A stretch of DNA of 64,000 nt from Bathymodiolus brooksi (lineage: Eukaryota; Mollusca; Bivalvia; Mytilida; Modiolidae), in the NCBI GenBank assembly GCA_963680875.1, contig OY804579.1, forward strand, positions 16,631,506-16,695,505, given 5' to 3'. This document shows, one piece after another, positions 60,901 to 64,000 of this stretch. The notes under the pieces are model-generated. The model saw only the letters and a program-made list of their open reading frames with translations. It was not told the DNA's origin and did no database searches. The translations under genes and the position numbers were made by a program. Position 1 is the first letter of the stretch. Each line of letters opens with the position of its first letter.

Positions 60901-63436
60901 CCGTTCCACCAACAAATATGGCCACCAAGGGCAATTCTTGTTTCTGATTGGCTACTGTTTAAAAAAATCTTCTCCTCTGAAACTGCTTGGCAAAATGGAG
61001 CCAAACTTGACAGGAAGCATCTATGTAAGATCATCTATAAAGCTTCTTCATTTGGTTCCATTCGGCCAACAAACATGGCCACCAAGATTAATTATTTTTT
61101 CTGATTGGCTAATGTTAAAAAAATCTTCTCCTCTGAAACAGCTTAGTCAAATGGAGCCAAACTTGGCAGGAAGCATTTATGTAAGGTCCAAACCTGGCAT
61201 AGATGGTCCCTGGGTGTGTCCCTTTCAAAATTGTGTCCGACAGCCCCACCCTCCATTCAAGATGGCTGCTGTTTTTTAAGGTAATGATTATCTCCCTTTG
61301 AAATTTGCTTCAGTATCATTCTATTGTGAGGTGAGCGATACAGGCTCAGTGGGCTGAGTCTTTGGTTTCTTGGCCTTATGGTTGTTGATATATGACCACA
61401 AGTATAGCACCTGTGACATGGGTTTGTGTCTTGATACTAACCTCAAATGTCAAGTTTCCAGACAACTACCTAAGATCAGAACGTTTACTAGTCAGTTTTT
61501 ATAATCTGTAGAAAAGTTAGATGATACCGAAAGGAGTAATCAAAAGCAGTAAATCAAAGGACAGACAACACAAAAGAAAAAGGACAAAAGGGCAAATAAT
61601 GATCTACAAAAGATTACACAGAAAGCTAAAGATCTAGTAACTTGAATACAATTAAAAACTGGGGGTGAACTCACATGCTTTGGAAGGGTAAGCAGTTCCT
61701 GCTCTACATGTGGCACCTGTCATGTTAAGTCTTTTATCCCTTGATAAGTCTGGTAGTCATGATATACCTGAAAAGAGCTGGAAATGATGATCAACTCCAA
61801 TAACCAAAAATAAGCAATTACAATACAATTGTTTGACAATGTCAATGTCTTTTACTAATAAAAGTTTGACAATGTCAATGTCTTTTACTAATAAAAGTTT
61901 GACAATGTCAGTGTCTTTTACTAATAAAAGTTTGACAATGTCAATGTCTTTAAACTAATAAAAGTTTGACAATGTCAATGTCTTTAAACTAATAAAAGTT
62001 TGACAATGTCAGTGTCTTTTACTAATAAAAGTTTGACAATGTCAGTGTCTTTTACTGATAAAAGTTTGACAATGTCAATGGCTATTATGGATGCAGAGGT
62101 AAGCTTCTTGAAAATTAATTTTATTTGCACATATTGGCTTCTAGATAATACATAAGTTATCTATTTCCAATATTTTTATATGCAGAGATTTATTTATATT
62201 TTTGCATATGTTTTTCTTACTTTTTAGGGGGAACTCAGTGAACAAAAATCTTCGTTTGAAAGACAACTGAATTCAATCTTAAAAAGGCAGAGTACACGTA
62301 AACATATCAGGAACATCCAATATTTATCAAACAAAGAGCCTTTAGAAAAAGATTTTTTAGAATTGAAGTCAGCTATTTTTGAAACAGCAACCGAGATGTC
62401 AAGTTGGGGTAAAGAACTGCCGTTAAGGTGGATCCATTTGGAAACTGCATTGGACAGTGAACGTGATGCTGGATCTAACATACTACCATTTCATCTTGTT
62501 GTTCAGTTAGCTAAGGATAGCTCCCTACCTACATCTGATAATGAGGAAATTATTTTATTTCTAAGATATCAGCATGAATGTGGACATGTGATATTTTTCA
62601 AAGATCTGCCTGATTATATTATACTGAATCCAAGATGGCTGATTGATGCCTTTAAATGTTTAGTGTCATCACATCAGTTTCAGAGAACTTTAATACATTT
62701 AGATGATTGGATAGAACTTGAGGAAACGGGTAGATTGACAAACAAATTAATTTCTAAACTTTTTGAAAAAGTACCAAAACTGAAATTTACGGAATATAAG
62801 GAACATCTTCTACATGTTTTAGAGAAATTTGACATTATTGTAAAACCAAATAATATTGAAAATATGACATCGTATTATATGCCTTGTATGATAAAGCCGT
62901 CATCATTTAATGTAATTTGTGATAAGTTTGGTGTACATACACCATCCTGCCATAGAACATCATGGCTGTTATTAGAATTTGAATTTCTTCCACCTGCGTT
63001 TTTCAATCACGTTTTAGTTGGTTATATTAAAAAATTTAACGTAAGCATTGAAAGTACTGAATATGGAGCAAGACTTTCACTTTATCGTGGAATTGGCGTG
63101 TTTGATATAGATACATCAGGTTGCAGGAAATTAATTATATGTGCAGACAAAAATTTAATAGCTTTTCAGATTTGGATATACGGTAATGCGTTGCACAGTA
63201 CATTCCATGATTTTCGACAGATCCTCACAAATATGGTGGATATGTTAAGTGAAAGATATCAAATTTGTTGCAAATACAAAGTCAAGGTAAAATGCAGTGA
63301 ATCTGATTACCAAAAGGCAGAAGGCAGATTTGAATACAAAGATCTTCAAGATGACAAGATATATTTTTGTCCTGAACACCACAAGGAACATGAATGCTTA
63401 GATGTATATAAATACTGGTTTAGTGACAAGGTTGAT
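21346..63436 (+). CDS. HEPN-Ig-Ig-Ig-Roc-COR protein gene, nine exons seen, 3' end outside the window
   Basis: This entry gives the gene span; exons follow separately. Joining nine exons gives 3543 bases, exactly 1181 codons, with no stop. Introns 1-7 are all phase 1, and the last internal one (59770/62228) and the open end are phase 0. Predicted order: DZIP3-type HEPN (1-207), three Ig-like domains (208-466), Roc GTPase (about 466-800; G1 GENGVGKT 505-512, G3 DFAGQ 688-692, G4 TGTDK 772-776), then COR. Roc-COR pairs define ROCO proteins, regulated GTPases that act through dimerisation. HEPN domains are RNA- or protein-binding helical modules, some of them RNases. No signal peptide or membrane helix is visible, so the product is probably cytosolic. 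A role in innate signalling is inference. The strong donor at 63437 (GTAAGT) shows the gene continues. The weakest link is intron 1 (13.3 kb). Confidence 0.7.
22043..24142 (+). repeat. Satellite A: about 40 units of 54 bp derived from a SINE tRNA-like head
   Basis: Unit: GGTGTAATGGTTAGCATGCT, CACTTCTAGTGTGGTAGATT, GTGGGTTCATCAGT (54 bp), with 51-bp variants (CTTCTAAGGTAG) and A/G changes (ATCAGT/ATCGGT). TGGTGTAATGGTTAG resembles a tRNA A box. The last copy runs on into an intact B box and SINE body at 24189. Both unit lengths are multiples of three and lack stops in some frames, so ORFs of over 700 codons appear on both strands. These are by-products of the period. It lies in intron 1, 75 bp past the exon 1 donor. 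Confidence 0.9.
24143..24658 (+). mobile_element. tRNA-headed SINE with duplicated body and Deu-like 3' domain
   Basis: Head: TGGTGTACTGGTGAGCGTGC (A box region) and GGGTTTGAGTCCC (B box, 24188-24200). A body of about 146-155 bp occurs twice (24222-24367, 24368-24523), each with GACATGTCTATC, GGACTGTTGTTTCAGTGA and TAGCACTATAAAAATCCA. The 3' part TGATATAGCTGAAAAATTGC TGAGTTGGCGTTAAACAACA ends in (CACT)n (24629-24655). The tail fits the Deu/Meta-type SINE 3' domain known in molluscs. It seeds satellite A (head) and resembles satellite B (body). Confidence 0.8.
24659..25111. other. Intron spacer with a G/C hairpin repeat
   Basis: GGGGGCTTTGCCCCC (24787-24801) is a perfect 6-bp-arm hairpin inside a stretch also holding AGGAGGTAC twice. 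It is probably an unclassified transposon remnant. No exon is supported. Confidence 0.45.
25112..32672 (+). mobile_element. Helentron-like tandem-module element, copy E3 (7.6 kb)
   Basis: 5' hairpin: AGTTCACCTGGAC, one base, GTCCAGGTGAACT (25112-25138), then TTGGCGTCCGTCGTCTG. 3' end: CCAGGTGAACGATACAGG with the hairpin AGGCTCTTGAGAGCCT (32651-32666), then CTGGTTTT. The interior is about 22 units of 332 bp, each made of two related halves of about 166 bp (AAAATGGCGGCTACGGCAGG and CCAAGATGGCCGCCACCGCA mark the halves). Near-identical segments recur every 997 and 1996 bp. Plus-strand ORFs of 60-190 codons repeat with the modules and are not genes. Confidence 0.75.
32673..33015. other. Intron 1 spacer, nothing recognised
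   Basis: AT-rich with no ORF of note. It leads directly into a 5'-truncated LINE. Confidence 0.45.
33016..33396 (+). pseudogene. C-terminal fragment of a LINE reverse transcriptase ORF
   Basis: In one frame: [66 protein letters not shown] and a C-terminal CHCNACR before the stop. This block follows the RT core in Jockey/CR1-type LINE proteins of invertebrates. The catalytic RT and endonuclease parts are absent. Other frames are shadows. Family assignment is from memory of related proteins. Confidence 0.75.
33016..33719 (+). mobile_element. 5'-truncated non-LTR retrotransposon (LINE) 3' end
   Basis: It holds the last 126 codons of an ORF2-like protein, about 300 bp of 3' UTR, and a (TTTA)n tail at 33697-33719. 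5' truncation is normal for target-primed insertions. It is in sense orientation within intron 1. Confidence 0.75.
33720..34959. other. Intron 1 spacer, nothing recognised
   Basis: No ORF with a recognisable domain. The 34255-34452 and 34275-34466 ORFs are opposite-strand shadows of one low-complexity stretch. GAAACAGGCACTTTTCAG-type intron sequence only. Confidence 0.4.
34960..35182 (-). mobile_element. SINE (minus strand) ending 54 bp before the Ig1 exon
   Basis: It reads GTGTTTAATGCCACTTTCAA CAATATTTCAGTTATATTGT (inverse of the SINE 3' domain), then CCAGAGTACCTGG and GACCTGTCGCAAGTCAC, and closes with an inverse B box near 35109 (GGGATTCAAACTCCCAAC). Same family as 41134-41394 and 47490-48155. 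Confidence 0.75.
35237..35494 (+). CDS. Exon 2: Ig-like domain 1
   Basis: Acceptor TTATTCTTCAG at 35236, donor AAAG|GTAAAT at 35494/35495, length 258 bp, phase 1 at both ends. The 86 codons give an I-set-like Ig fold: strand B Cys in LSCEI, strand C Trp in VTWYKD, and the D.GG.Y pattern of strand F in [10 protein letters not shown]. The usual second Cys of Y-x-C is Ile, so the normal disulphide cannot form, as in many intracellular Ig domains (titin or obscurin type). A 5' extension of this frame to 35185 is intron read-through. Confidence 0.8.
35504..36260 (+). mobile_element. Diverged tandem-module element E4, 5' end 9 bp after the exon 2 donor
   Basis: It starts TTTTTAGCTCATCTGAG, with GTCTGTCTGTCTATCC in place of the CCGTCCGTC stretch. 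Modules follow, each with a TTCTTCTC-like block and AAGATGATCGCC, AAAATGGCTGCC or AAAATGACTGCC. No 3' hairpin is seen. An old, decayed copy of the AGCTCACC family. Confidence 0.55.
36360..36617 (+). CDS. Exon 3: Ig-like domain 2
   Basis: Acceptor TTATTTTTTCAG at 36359, donor GAAAG|GTACAA at 36617/36618, 258 bp, phase 1-1. Key residues: Cys in LSCEV, Trp in GGIWYKDD, strand F in [12 protein letters not shown] where Phe replaces the second Cys. It has the same length and border residues as exons 2 and 4 (starts A-L-I, ends L-T-V-K-G), which points to exon duplication. The weaker donor (GTACAA) still follows the phase. The open frame beyond 36617 is intron. Confidence 0.8.
37041..37759. repeat. 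Foldback repeat with a long palindrome
   Basis: 37062-37145 is an almost perfect palindrome centred on GATTTAAATC, with arms GGTGCAAGATAGTAAAATCT and the inverse AGATTTTAATATCTTGCACC. Weaker pairing extends outward. The right flank (CTTGCACCTTTTAC...CTCTTTTTCTC) is repeated directly at 37351-37400. GGGGTGAGAAAAAAGGGTCC at 37738 resembles the outer arm inverted. It looks like a foldback or MITE-type element inside the intron between Ig2 and Ig3. Confidence 0.6.
38132..38389 (+). CDS. Exon 4: Ig-like domain 3
   Basis: Acceptor TTTTAAACAG at 38131, donor TAAAG|GTTTGT at 38389/38390, again 258 bp and phase 1-1. Cys in LVCELAEKD, Trp in SVTWLKDEK, strand F in [13 protein letters not shown] with Leu where the second Cys would be. 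It completes a run of three single-exon Ig modules of equal size. Sequence identity between the three is only moderate, so the duplications are not recent. Confidence 0.8.
38613..39898 (+). mobile_element. Helentron-like tandem-module element, copy E5
   Basis: Start AGCTCACCTGGTCGTCGTTG TCCGTCCG, end TCAGGTGAGCGATACAGGCT CACCTGAGCCT (hairpin 39877-39892) then CTAGTT. It holds six or seven modules of about 165 bp with CTTCTCCTCTGAAACCAG, TTCAAAATTGTGTCCGGTGA and ACATAGTTTTAACATAGGA. Minus-strand ORFs 39311-39840 are by-products. Confidence 0.7.
40020..40523 (+). mobile_element. Helentron-like tandem-module element, copy E6 (short)
   Basis: Start TTTTTAGCTCACCTGGCCG, end ACAGGTGAGTAACACAGGC, hairpin AGGCTC..GAGCCT (40498-40517), CTAGTT. 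Only two or three modules, making this the most compact copy with both ends. It shows the minimal structure: 5' subterminal repeat, modules, inverted 3' subterminal repeat, hairpin, T-rich end. Confidence 0.7.
40682..40942 (+). CDS. Exon 5: Roc GTPase G1 and switch I
   Basis: Acceptor TATCATTTAG at 40681, donor TGAAG|GTATTT at 40942/40943, 261 bp, phase 1-1. A short linker ([16 protein letters not shown]) is followed by [26 protein letters not shown] (40798-40821) is the P-loop that binds nucleotide phosphates. [15 protein letters not shown] follows, with the switch I Thr, as in Roc domains of ROCO proteins. The in-frame read-through past 40942 is intron. Confidence 0.85.
41134..41394 (+). 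mobile_element. Complete SINE with 11-bp target duplication, just upstream of exon 6
   Basis: The head starts AGGGGGCCGTCATGGCC, B box near AATTTCGAATCTTGACC, the body has GACTTGCGACAGGTCAATGG, and the 3' domain is GATATAACTGAAATATTGTT GAAAGTGGCATTAAACACCA with a (CAAA)n tail. ATTATAAATCA flanks it exactly on both sides (41123-41133, 41395-41405). The right copy ends 21 bp before the exon 6 acceptor AG. Confidence 0.9.
41427..41561 (+). CDS. Exon 6: linker inside the Roc domain
   Basis: Acceptor TTATTTTAG at 41426, donor CTACTG|GTGTGT at 41561/41562, 135 bp, phase 1-1. It encodes a charged 45-residue stretch ([32 protein letters not shown]) with no recognisable fold. It falls between switch I and the DFAGQ motif, so it belongs to an insertion in the GTPase domain. 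The call depends on phase, splice borders and position rather than on homology. Confidence 0.6.
41628..41840 (+). mobile_element. Tandem-module element fragment E7 (5' end only)
   Basis: TTTTTAGCTCACTTAGCCAA TGGCAGTGTGAG is the 5' signature, then CTTCTTCTGCAATACTCC and CAAAGCTTGGCAGGGAAGG as in a first module. No 3' hairpin before the satellite at 41.94 kb. Confidence 0.5.
41941..46125 (+). repeat. Satellite B: about 56 units of 74 bp derived from a SINE body
   Basis: Unit: GTTAGAATCAGGATAATGTG, ACTGATTAGAGTGACATGTC, TACTAGTAGACTGTTGTTTC, AGTGAGCTAGCACT (74 bp). It matches the SINE body at 24276-24345 and 24440-24509 (AATCAGGATAATGTG, GACATGTCTA, GACTGTTGTTTCAGTGAGCT, AGCACTAT). Non-repeated SINE sequence flanks it: GACTCGTTGAAATTGGCTC on the left, GATGTAGTACAAAGTGGACA TTATTA on the right. 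A 71-bp variant (GATTAGTGAC) marks a higher-order duplication of about 1.55 kb. No ORF. Confidence 0.9.
46131..46890 (+). mobile_element. Second Helentron-like family: TATACCCCCGCTCC element with about 170-bp modules
   Basis: 5' TTATACCCCCGCTCC with a CCCCGAAGGGGGAGGGGG hairpin, then CTGTCCGTCTGTCCGTCC. About four modules of about 170 bp follow (TTTCTCAGCAACTATTGATG, GGTCACAAGCTTCATATAGG, CAGATTCCTACTTCCTGTTT). Then GAGCGGGGGTATCAT (46847 on, inverse of the 5' block), the hairpin GTGAGCATTAGCTCAC (46864-46879) and a T-rich end. It is inserted next to the satellite B tail. The 138-codon ORF over it is a by-product. Confidence 0.7.
47039..47443 (+). CDS. Exon 7: Roc GTPase G3 (DFAGQ)
   Basis: Acceptor TCTCTTTGTAG at 47038, donor TTCG|GTAAAG at 47443/47444, 405 bp, phase 1-1. 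The first 85 or so residues are a low-homology insert. Then [20 protein letters not shown] holds the G3 motif D-x-x-G (47308-47319) and the WDFAGQxEFYxTHQxF run characteristic of Roc domains, followed by the hydrophobic strand [20 protein letters not shown] closes the exon. A downstream alternative donor (GATGTAAGTT) would break the phase, so it is not chosen. Confidence 0.85.
47490..48155 (-). mobile_element. SINE (minus strand) split by a palindromic insertion
   Basis: The left part (47490-47620) is GTGTTTAATGCCACTTTCAA ... GACCTGTCGCAATTCACTGA. The right part (48046-48155) is GTACACTTCGCCATGAACGG GGTTCAAACTCACAACTTTA ... CCACGACGGCCCC. Together they equal the SINE at 41134-41394 in reverse. 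About 420 bp starting with a long palindrome interrupt it. The SINE begins about 45 bp past the exon 7 donor. Confidence 0.75.
47625..47773. repeat. Long palindrome (about 54-bp arms) inserted in a SINE
   Basis: AGTATTAAGTGTTTCTTTTC AGAAGTTCATG... at 47625 pairs with the inverse strand of ...GAACTTCTGAAAAGAAACG TTTAATACT ending 47773. The arms end at the inner words GGTGCCGATGCA and TGCATCGGCACT. The loop is about 40 bp. Downstream, AAAGTTCATCAAGTTATGAA CG occurs twice (47907, 47937). Confidence 0.75.
48707..48736. repeat. Perfect hairpin around the RT start codon
   Basis: AACCGTAAGGCA and TGCCTTACGGTT (12-bp arms) enclose CTGCAA. The ATG at 48724 of the reverse transcriptase frame lies at the start of the right arm. 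Confidence 0.7.
48724..50965 (+). pseudogene. Penelope-like reverse transcriptase, one frameshift
   Basis: RT copies element RNA to DNA. The first frame, 48724-49473 (249 codons), has [40 protein letters not shown] and [10 protein letters not shown]. The second, 49439-50965 (508 codons), continues it from [16 protein letters not shown]. The two join by a frame change near 49441-49446, so this copy is probably dead. Motifs in the second frame: VPADKASNN (102-110), [11 protein letters not shown] (175-185), motif A FDFSTLYT (259-266), [16 protein letters not shown] (346-361) and the catalytic YRYIDDVL (388-395). YIDD and the PADKASNN and IPMGTNCAP blocks differ from LINE and retroviral RTs and point to the Penelope-like group. 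It is in sense orientation inside an intron of the ROCO gene. Confidence 0.75.
50966..52881. other. 3' part of the retroelement and unassigned DNA
   Basis: Past the RT stop the sequence still resembles degraded coding DNA (50966-51060 in another frame). A GTGACAGCCGGAACC...GTGGGAGGTTTGACGCC block (51230-51280) follows. Small ORFs (52048-52269, 52298-52480) have no domain. I see no endonuclease, RNase H or recombinase. Confidence 0.4.
52998..53273. other. Intron spacer
   Basis: T-rich sequence between two mobile elements; no feature recognised. Confidence 0.4.
53274..57519 (+). mobile_element. Helentron-like tandem-module element, copy E8 (4.2 kb)
   Basis: 5' hairpin AGTTCACCTGGACC, AAA, GGTCCAGGTGAACT (53274-53304), then TTGGCGTCCGTCGTCTG. 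3' CCAGGTGAACGATACAGGC, hairpin AGGCTCTTGAGAGCCT (57498-57513), CTGGTT. About 12 units of 332 bp, same module type as 25112-32672, including the same closing module (GAAGCTATTGCACTGATTGA). The two copies are close relatives inserted in different introns of one gene. ORFs of 60-145 codons repeat with the modules. Confidence 0.75.
57520..58177. other. Intron spacer, nothing recognised
   Basis: No exon or repeat recognised. The minus-strand ORF 57567-57791 has no known domain. Confidence 0.4.
58178..58340 (-). mobile_element. SINE body and B box (minus strand) next to satellite C
   Basis: GGTGTTTAATGCCACTTTCA, GCCGGAGTAGCCGGAGAGAA CCACCGACC, then the inverse B box GGGCATGAACCCA (58327-58339). 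Read on the minus strand this is TGGGTTCATGCCC, and the A-box region continues into the satellite units. A relative of the other SINEs in this gene. Confidence 0.65.
58341..59484 (-). repeat. Satellite C: about 15 units of 77 bp derived from a SINE tRNA-like head
   Basis: Plus-strand unit: CCACGCTGTATTGATGATAG, GCTTGTACGAGTTGTTAGGT, AATCCAACTACCTAACTAGT, TGAGCCACCAGGGCCCT (77 bp). In reverse complement it reads AGGGCCCTGGTGGCTCAATG AGTTAGG, a tRNA-like 5' arm and A box, and stops at CGTGG, the start of the B box. Units differ at TAACTAGTTG/TAACTCATTG/TAACTGATTG. TAGGTAATCCAACTACCTA is a near-palindrome within each unit. Confidence 0.9.
59634..59770 (+). CDS. Exon 8: Roc GTPase G4
   Basis: Acceptor GATTTCTTTAG at 59633, donor GTTAAG|GTAAAT at 59770/59771, 137 bp, entering in phase 1 and leaving in phase 0. 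It encodes [18 protein letters not shown], an acidic linker, then [14 protein letters not shown]. The strand followed by TGTDK (59750-59764) is the G4 motif that reads the guanine base, in the form [T/G]-T-x-K/D seen in Roc domains. Too short for the ORF cut-off usually used, but its frame joins both neighbours. Confidence 0.85.
59811..59848 (+). repeat. SINE head fragment (A box)
   Basis: GGCCTTGATAGCTGAGTGGT TAGGCA is a tRNA-like 5' arm with A box. It is cut off by the MITE that follows; no B box. Confidence 0.5.
59849..60043. mobile_element. 195-bp MITE with perfect 18-bp inverted ends
   Basis: ACATGTGTTTCCGCTAAC (59849-59866) and GTTAGCGGAAACACATGT (60026-60043) are exact inverses. The interior holds CCGACCCTAA..CCTACCCTAAAG. 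No coding capacity. The next element starts 8 bp later. Confidence 0.8.
60052..60730 (+). mobile_element. Helentron-like element E9a, 5' end plus 180-bp modules
   Basis: TTTTTAGCTCACCTGACCCA AAGGGTCATGTGAG opens it. After one CTCTGAAACAACTGG module come about three repeats of about 180 bp (ATCTGATTACC..TCT.GGAGTTATTGCCC, TTTATTTCAAAAACTATAAG). The 3' hairpin is missing, and another copy starts directly at 60731. Confidence 0.6.
60731..61367 (+). mobile_element. Helentron-like tandem-module element, copy E9b
   Basis: Start AGCTCACCTGGCCCAAAG, end TGAGGTGAGCGATACAGGC with the hairpin AGGCTCAG..CTGAGTCT (61342-61361) and TTTGGTTT. Three to four modules (CTTCTCCTCTGAAAC, CCAAACTTGGCAGGAAGC, AACATGGCCACCAAG). 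The last one is of the E1/E2 type (AAATTGTGTCCGACAGCCCC), so modules of two subfamilies are mixed. Confidence 0.65.
61368..61830. other. Intron spacer
   Basis: No exon recognised. TATACCTGAAAAGAGCTGGAAA near 61763 may be a weak SINE 3' remnant. Confidence 0.4.
61831..62085 (+). repeat. 33-bp minisatellite, about 7-8 copies
   Basis: Unit GTTTGACAATGTCAATGTCT plus TTTACTAATAAAA, with a few A/G and one-base length changes. Each unit contains the palindrome TTGACAATGTCAA (or a TCAG variant). It ends about 140 bp before the COR exon. Confidence 0.85.
62228..63436 (+). CDS. Exon 9: end of Roc and COR domain
   Basis: Acceptor TTACTTTTTAG at 62227, donor GTTGAT|GTAAGT at 63436/63437, 1209 bp, phase 0-0, 403 codons. 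It continues the Roc domain directly after TGTDKVK ([33 protein letters not shown]). The COR domain follows: [47 protein letters not shown] (the conserved P-x-W-L strand of COR), then a second lobe with [11 protein letters not shown] and [17 protein letters not shown]. Near the end, [18 protein letters not shown] has a Cys/His cluster of unknown meaning. COR mediates dimerisation in ROCO proteins. No kinase or death domain is seen; the C-terminus lies outside the window. The frame reads on 8 codons past the donor to a stop, which I take as intron. Confidence 0.85.
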
Positions 63437-64000
63437 GTAAGTTATACATGCAATTATTAAATTTATATCCTAAGTTAACATCTTGATATAAAAAATATTC
63501 TTATGATAACAGATGTAGATATGAAATTAATATTTAACCATCACTTTCAACAGATCCATCACTAGAAAGGAATTTTGACTTGAGTATTTCTTAGATGACC
63601 CACAACAATACATGTGATTTTTGTACTGACAGAAAAATCCAAGATGGCTGCTGCCACTGCAGGACTTAGTTTAACATAGGACCCTATGGAACATAGTTTA
63701 ACTTAGGACCTTATGGAAAAGAGTTTAACATAGGACCATGTGCAGCTAACATATGAATTAAAAGATATCTGATTTGATAATATTTTAAACTTGATGTGCA
63801 CATGACCACAATGCTTGTACACATTGTTTGTGTTGAATTTTGTTTTTAAGAAACTTCTTTGTCAAAGGAATGCTGACTTTACTTCAAAATATCAGCGTAT
63901 TTAGGTAATCTGGGATTAATTAAGATGTAAGATTTATTGTCTCCCGTGGCAACACGATGGAGGGGCATAGTAATGGTTTCTCTCCGTGACACTTTGTGAA
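63437..64000. other. Start of the next intron, with a tandem-module remnant
   Basis: 63641-63740 holds CCAAGATGGCTGCTGCCACT and three TTTAACATAGGACC-like repeats, a fragment of the AGCTCACC element modules. Nothing else is recognised up to the window edge. Confidence 0.5.

Overview
The window looks like nuclear DNA of a mollusc, most probably a bivalve. It is AT-rich and intron-rich. It is full of repeats I associate with bivalve genomes: tRNA-headed SINEs with a Deu-like 3' end, tandem-module elements that begin AGCTCACCTGG and end in a GAGCCT hairpin, and TA-flanked DNA transposons. I cannot name the species, and no part looks bacterial or organellar.

Only one cellular gene is supported. 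It is on the + strand and open at the right edge. Nine exons (21346-21967, 35237-35494, 36360-36617, 38132-38389, 40682-40942, 41427-41561, 47039-47443, 59634-59770, 62228-63436) have GT/AG borders and matching phases and give 1181 codons without a stop. The predicted order is a DZIP3-type HEPN domain, three Ig-like domains, a Roc GTPase domain (P-loop, DFAGQ, TGTDK) and a COR domain. This suggests a cytosolic switch or scaffold protein of the ROCO class, possibly linked to innate immunity, but that role is inference.

Layout: 1-21 kb is gene-free and holds non-autonomous DNA transposons, palindromes, two tandem-module elements (5.0-6.7 and 9.0-14.4 kb) and a broken Merlin/ISXO2-like transposase (15.0-16.8 kb). 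From 21.3 to 63.4 kb lies the gene. Its introns carry three tandem satellites (54, 74 and 77 bp units), each of which can be matched to part of a SINE. They also carry very large tandem-module elements (25.1-32.7 and 53.3-57.5 kb), a 5'-truncated LINE, a Penelope-like reverse transcriptase between long inverted repeats (48.3-53.0 kb) and several SINEs and MITEs.

The most notable observations are the HEPN-Ig3-Roc-COR architecture, the repeated birth of satellites from SINE modules inside one gene (two of the three break inside the pol III B box), and a Helentron-like element architecture present in two unrelated sequence families. All calls come from reading the sequence; no database search was possible.
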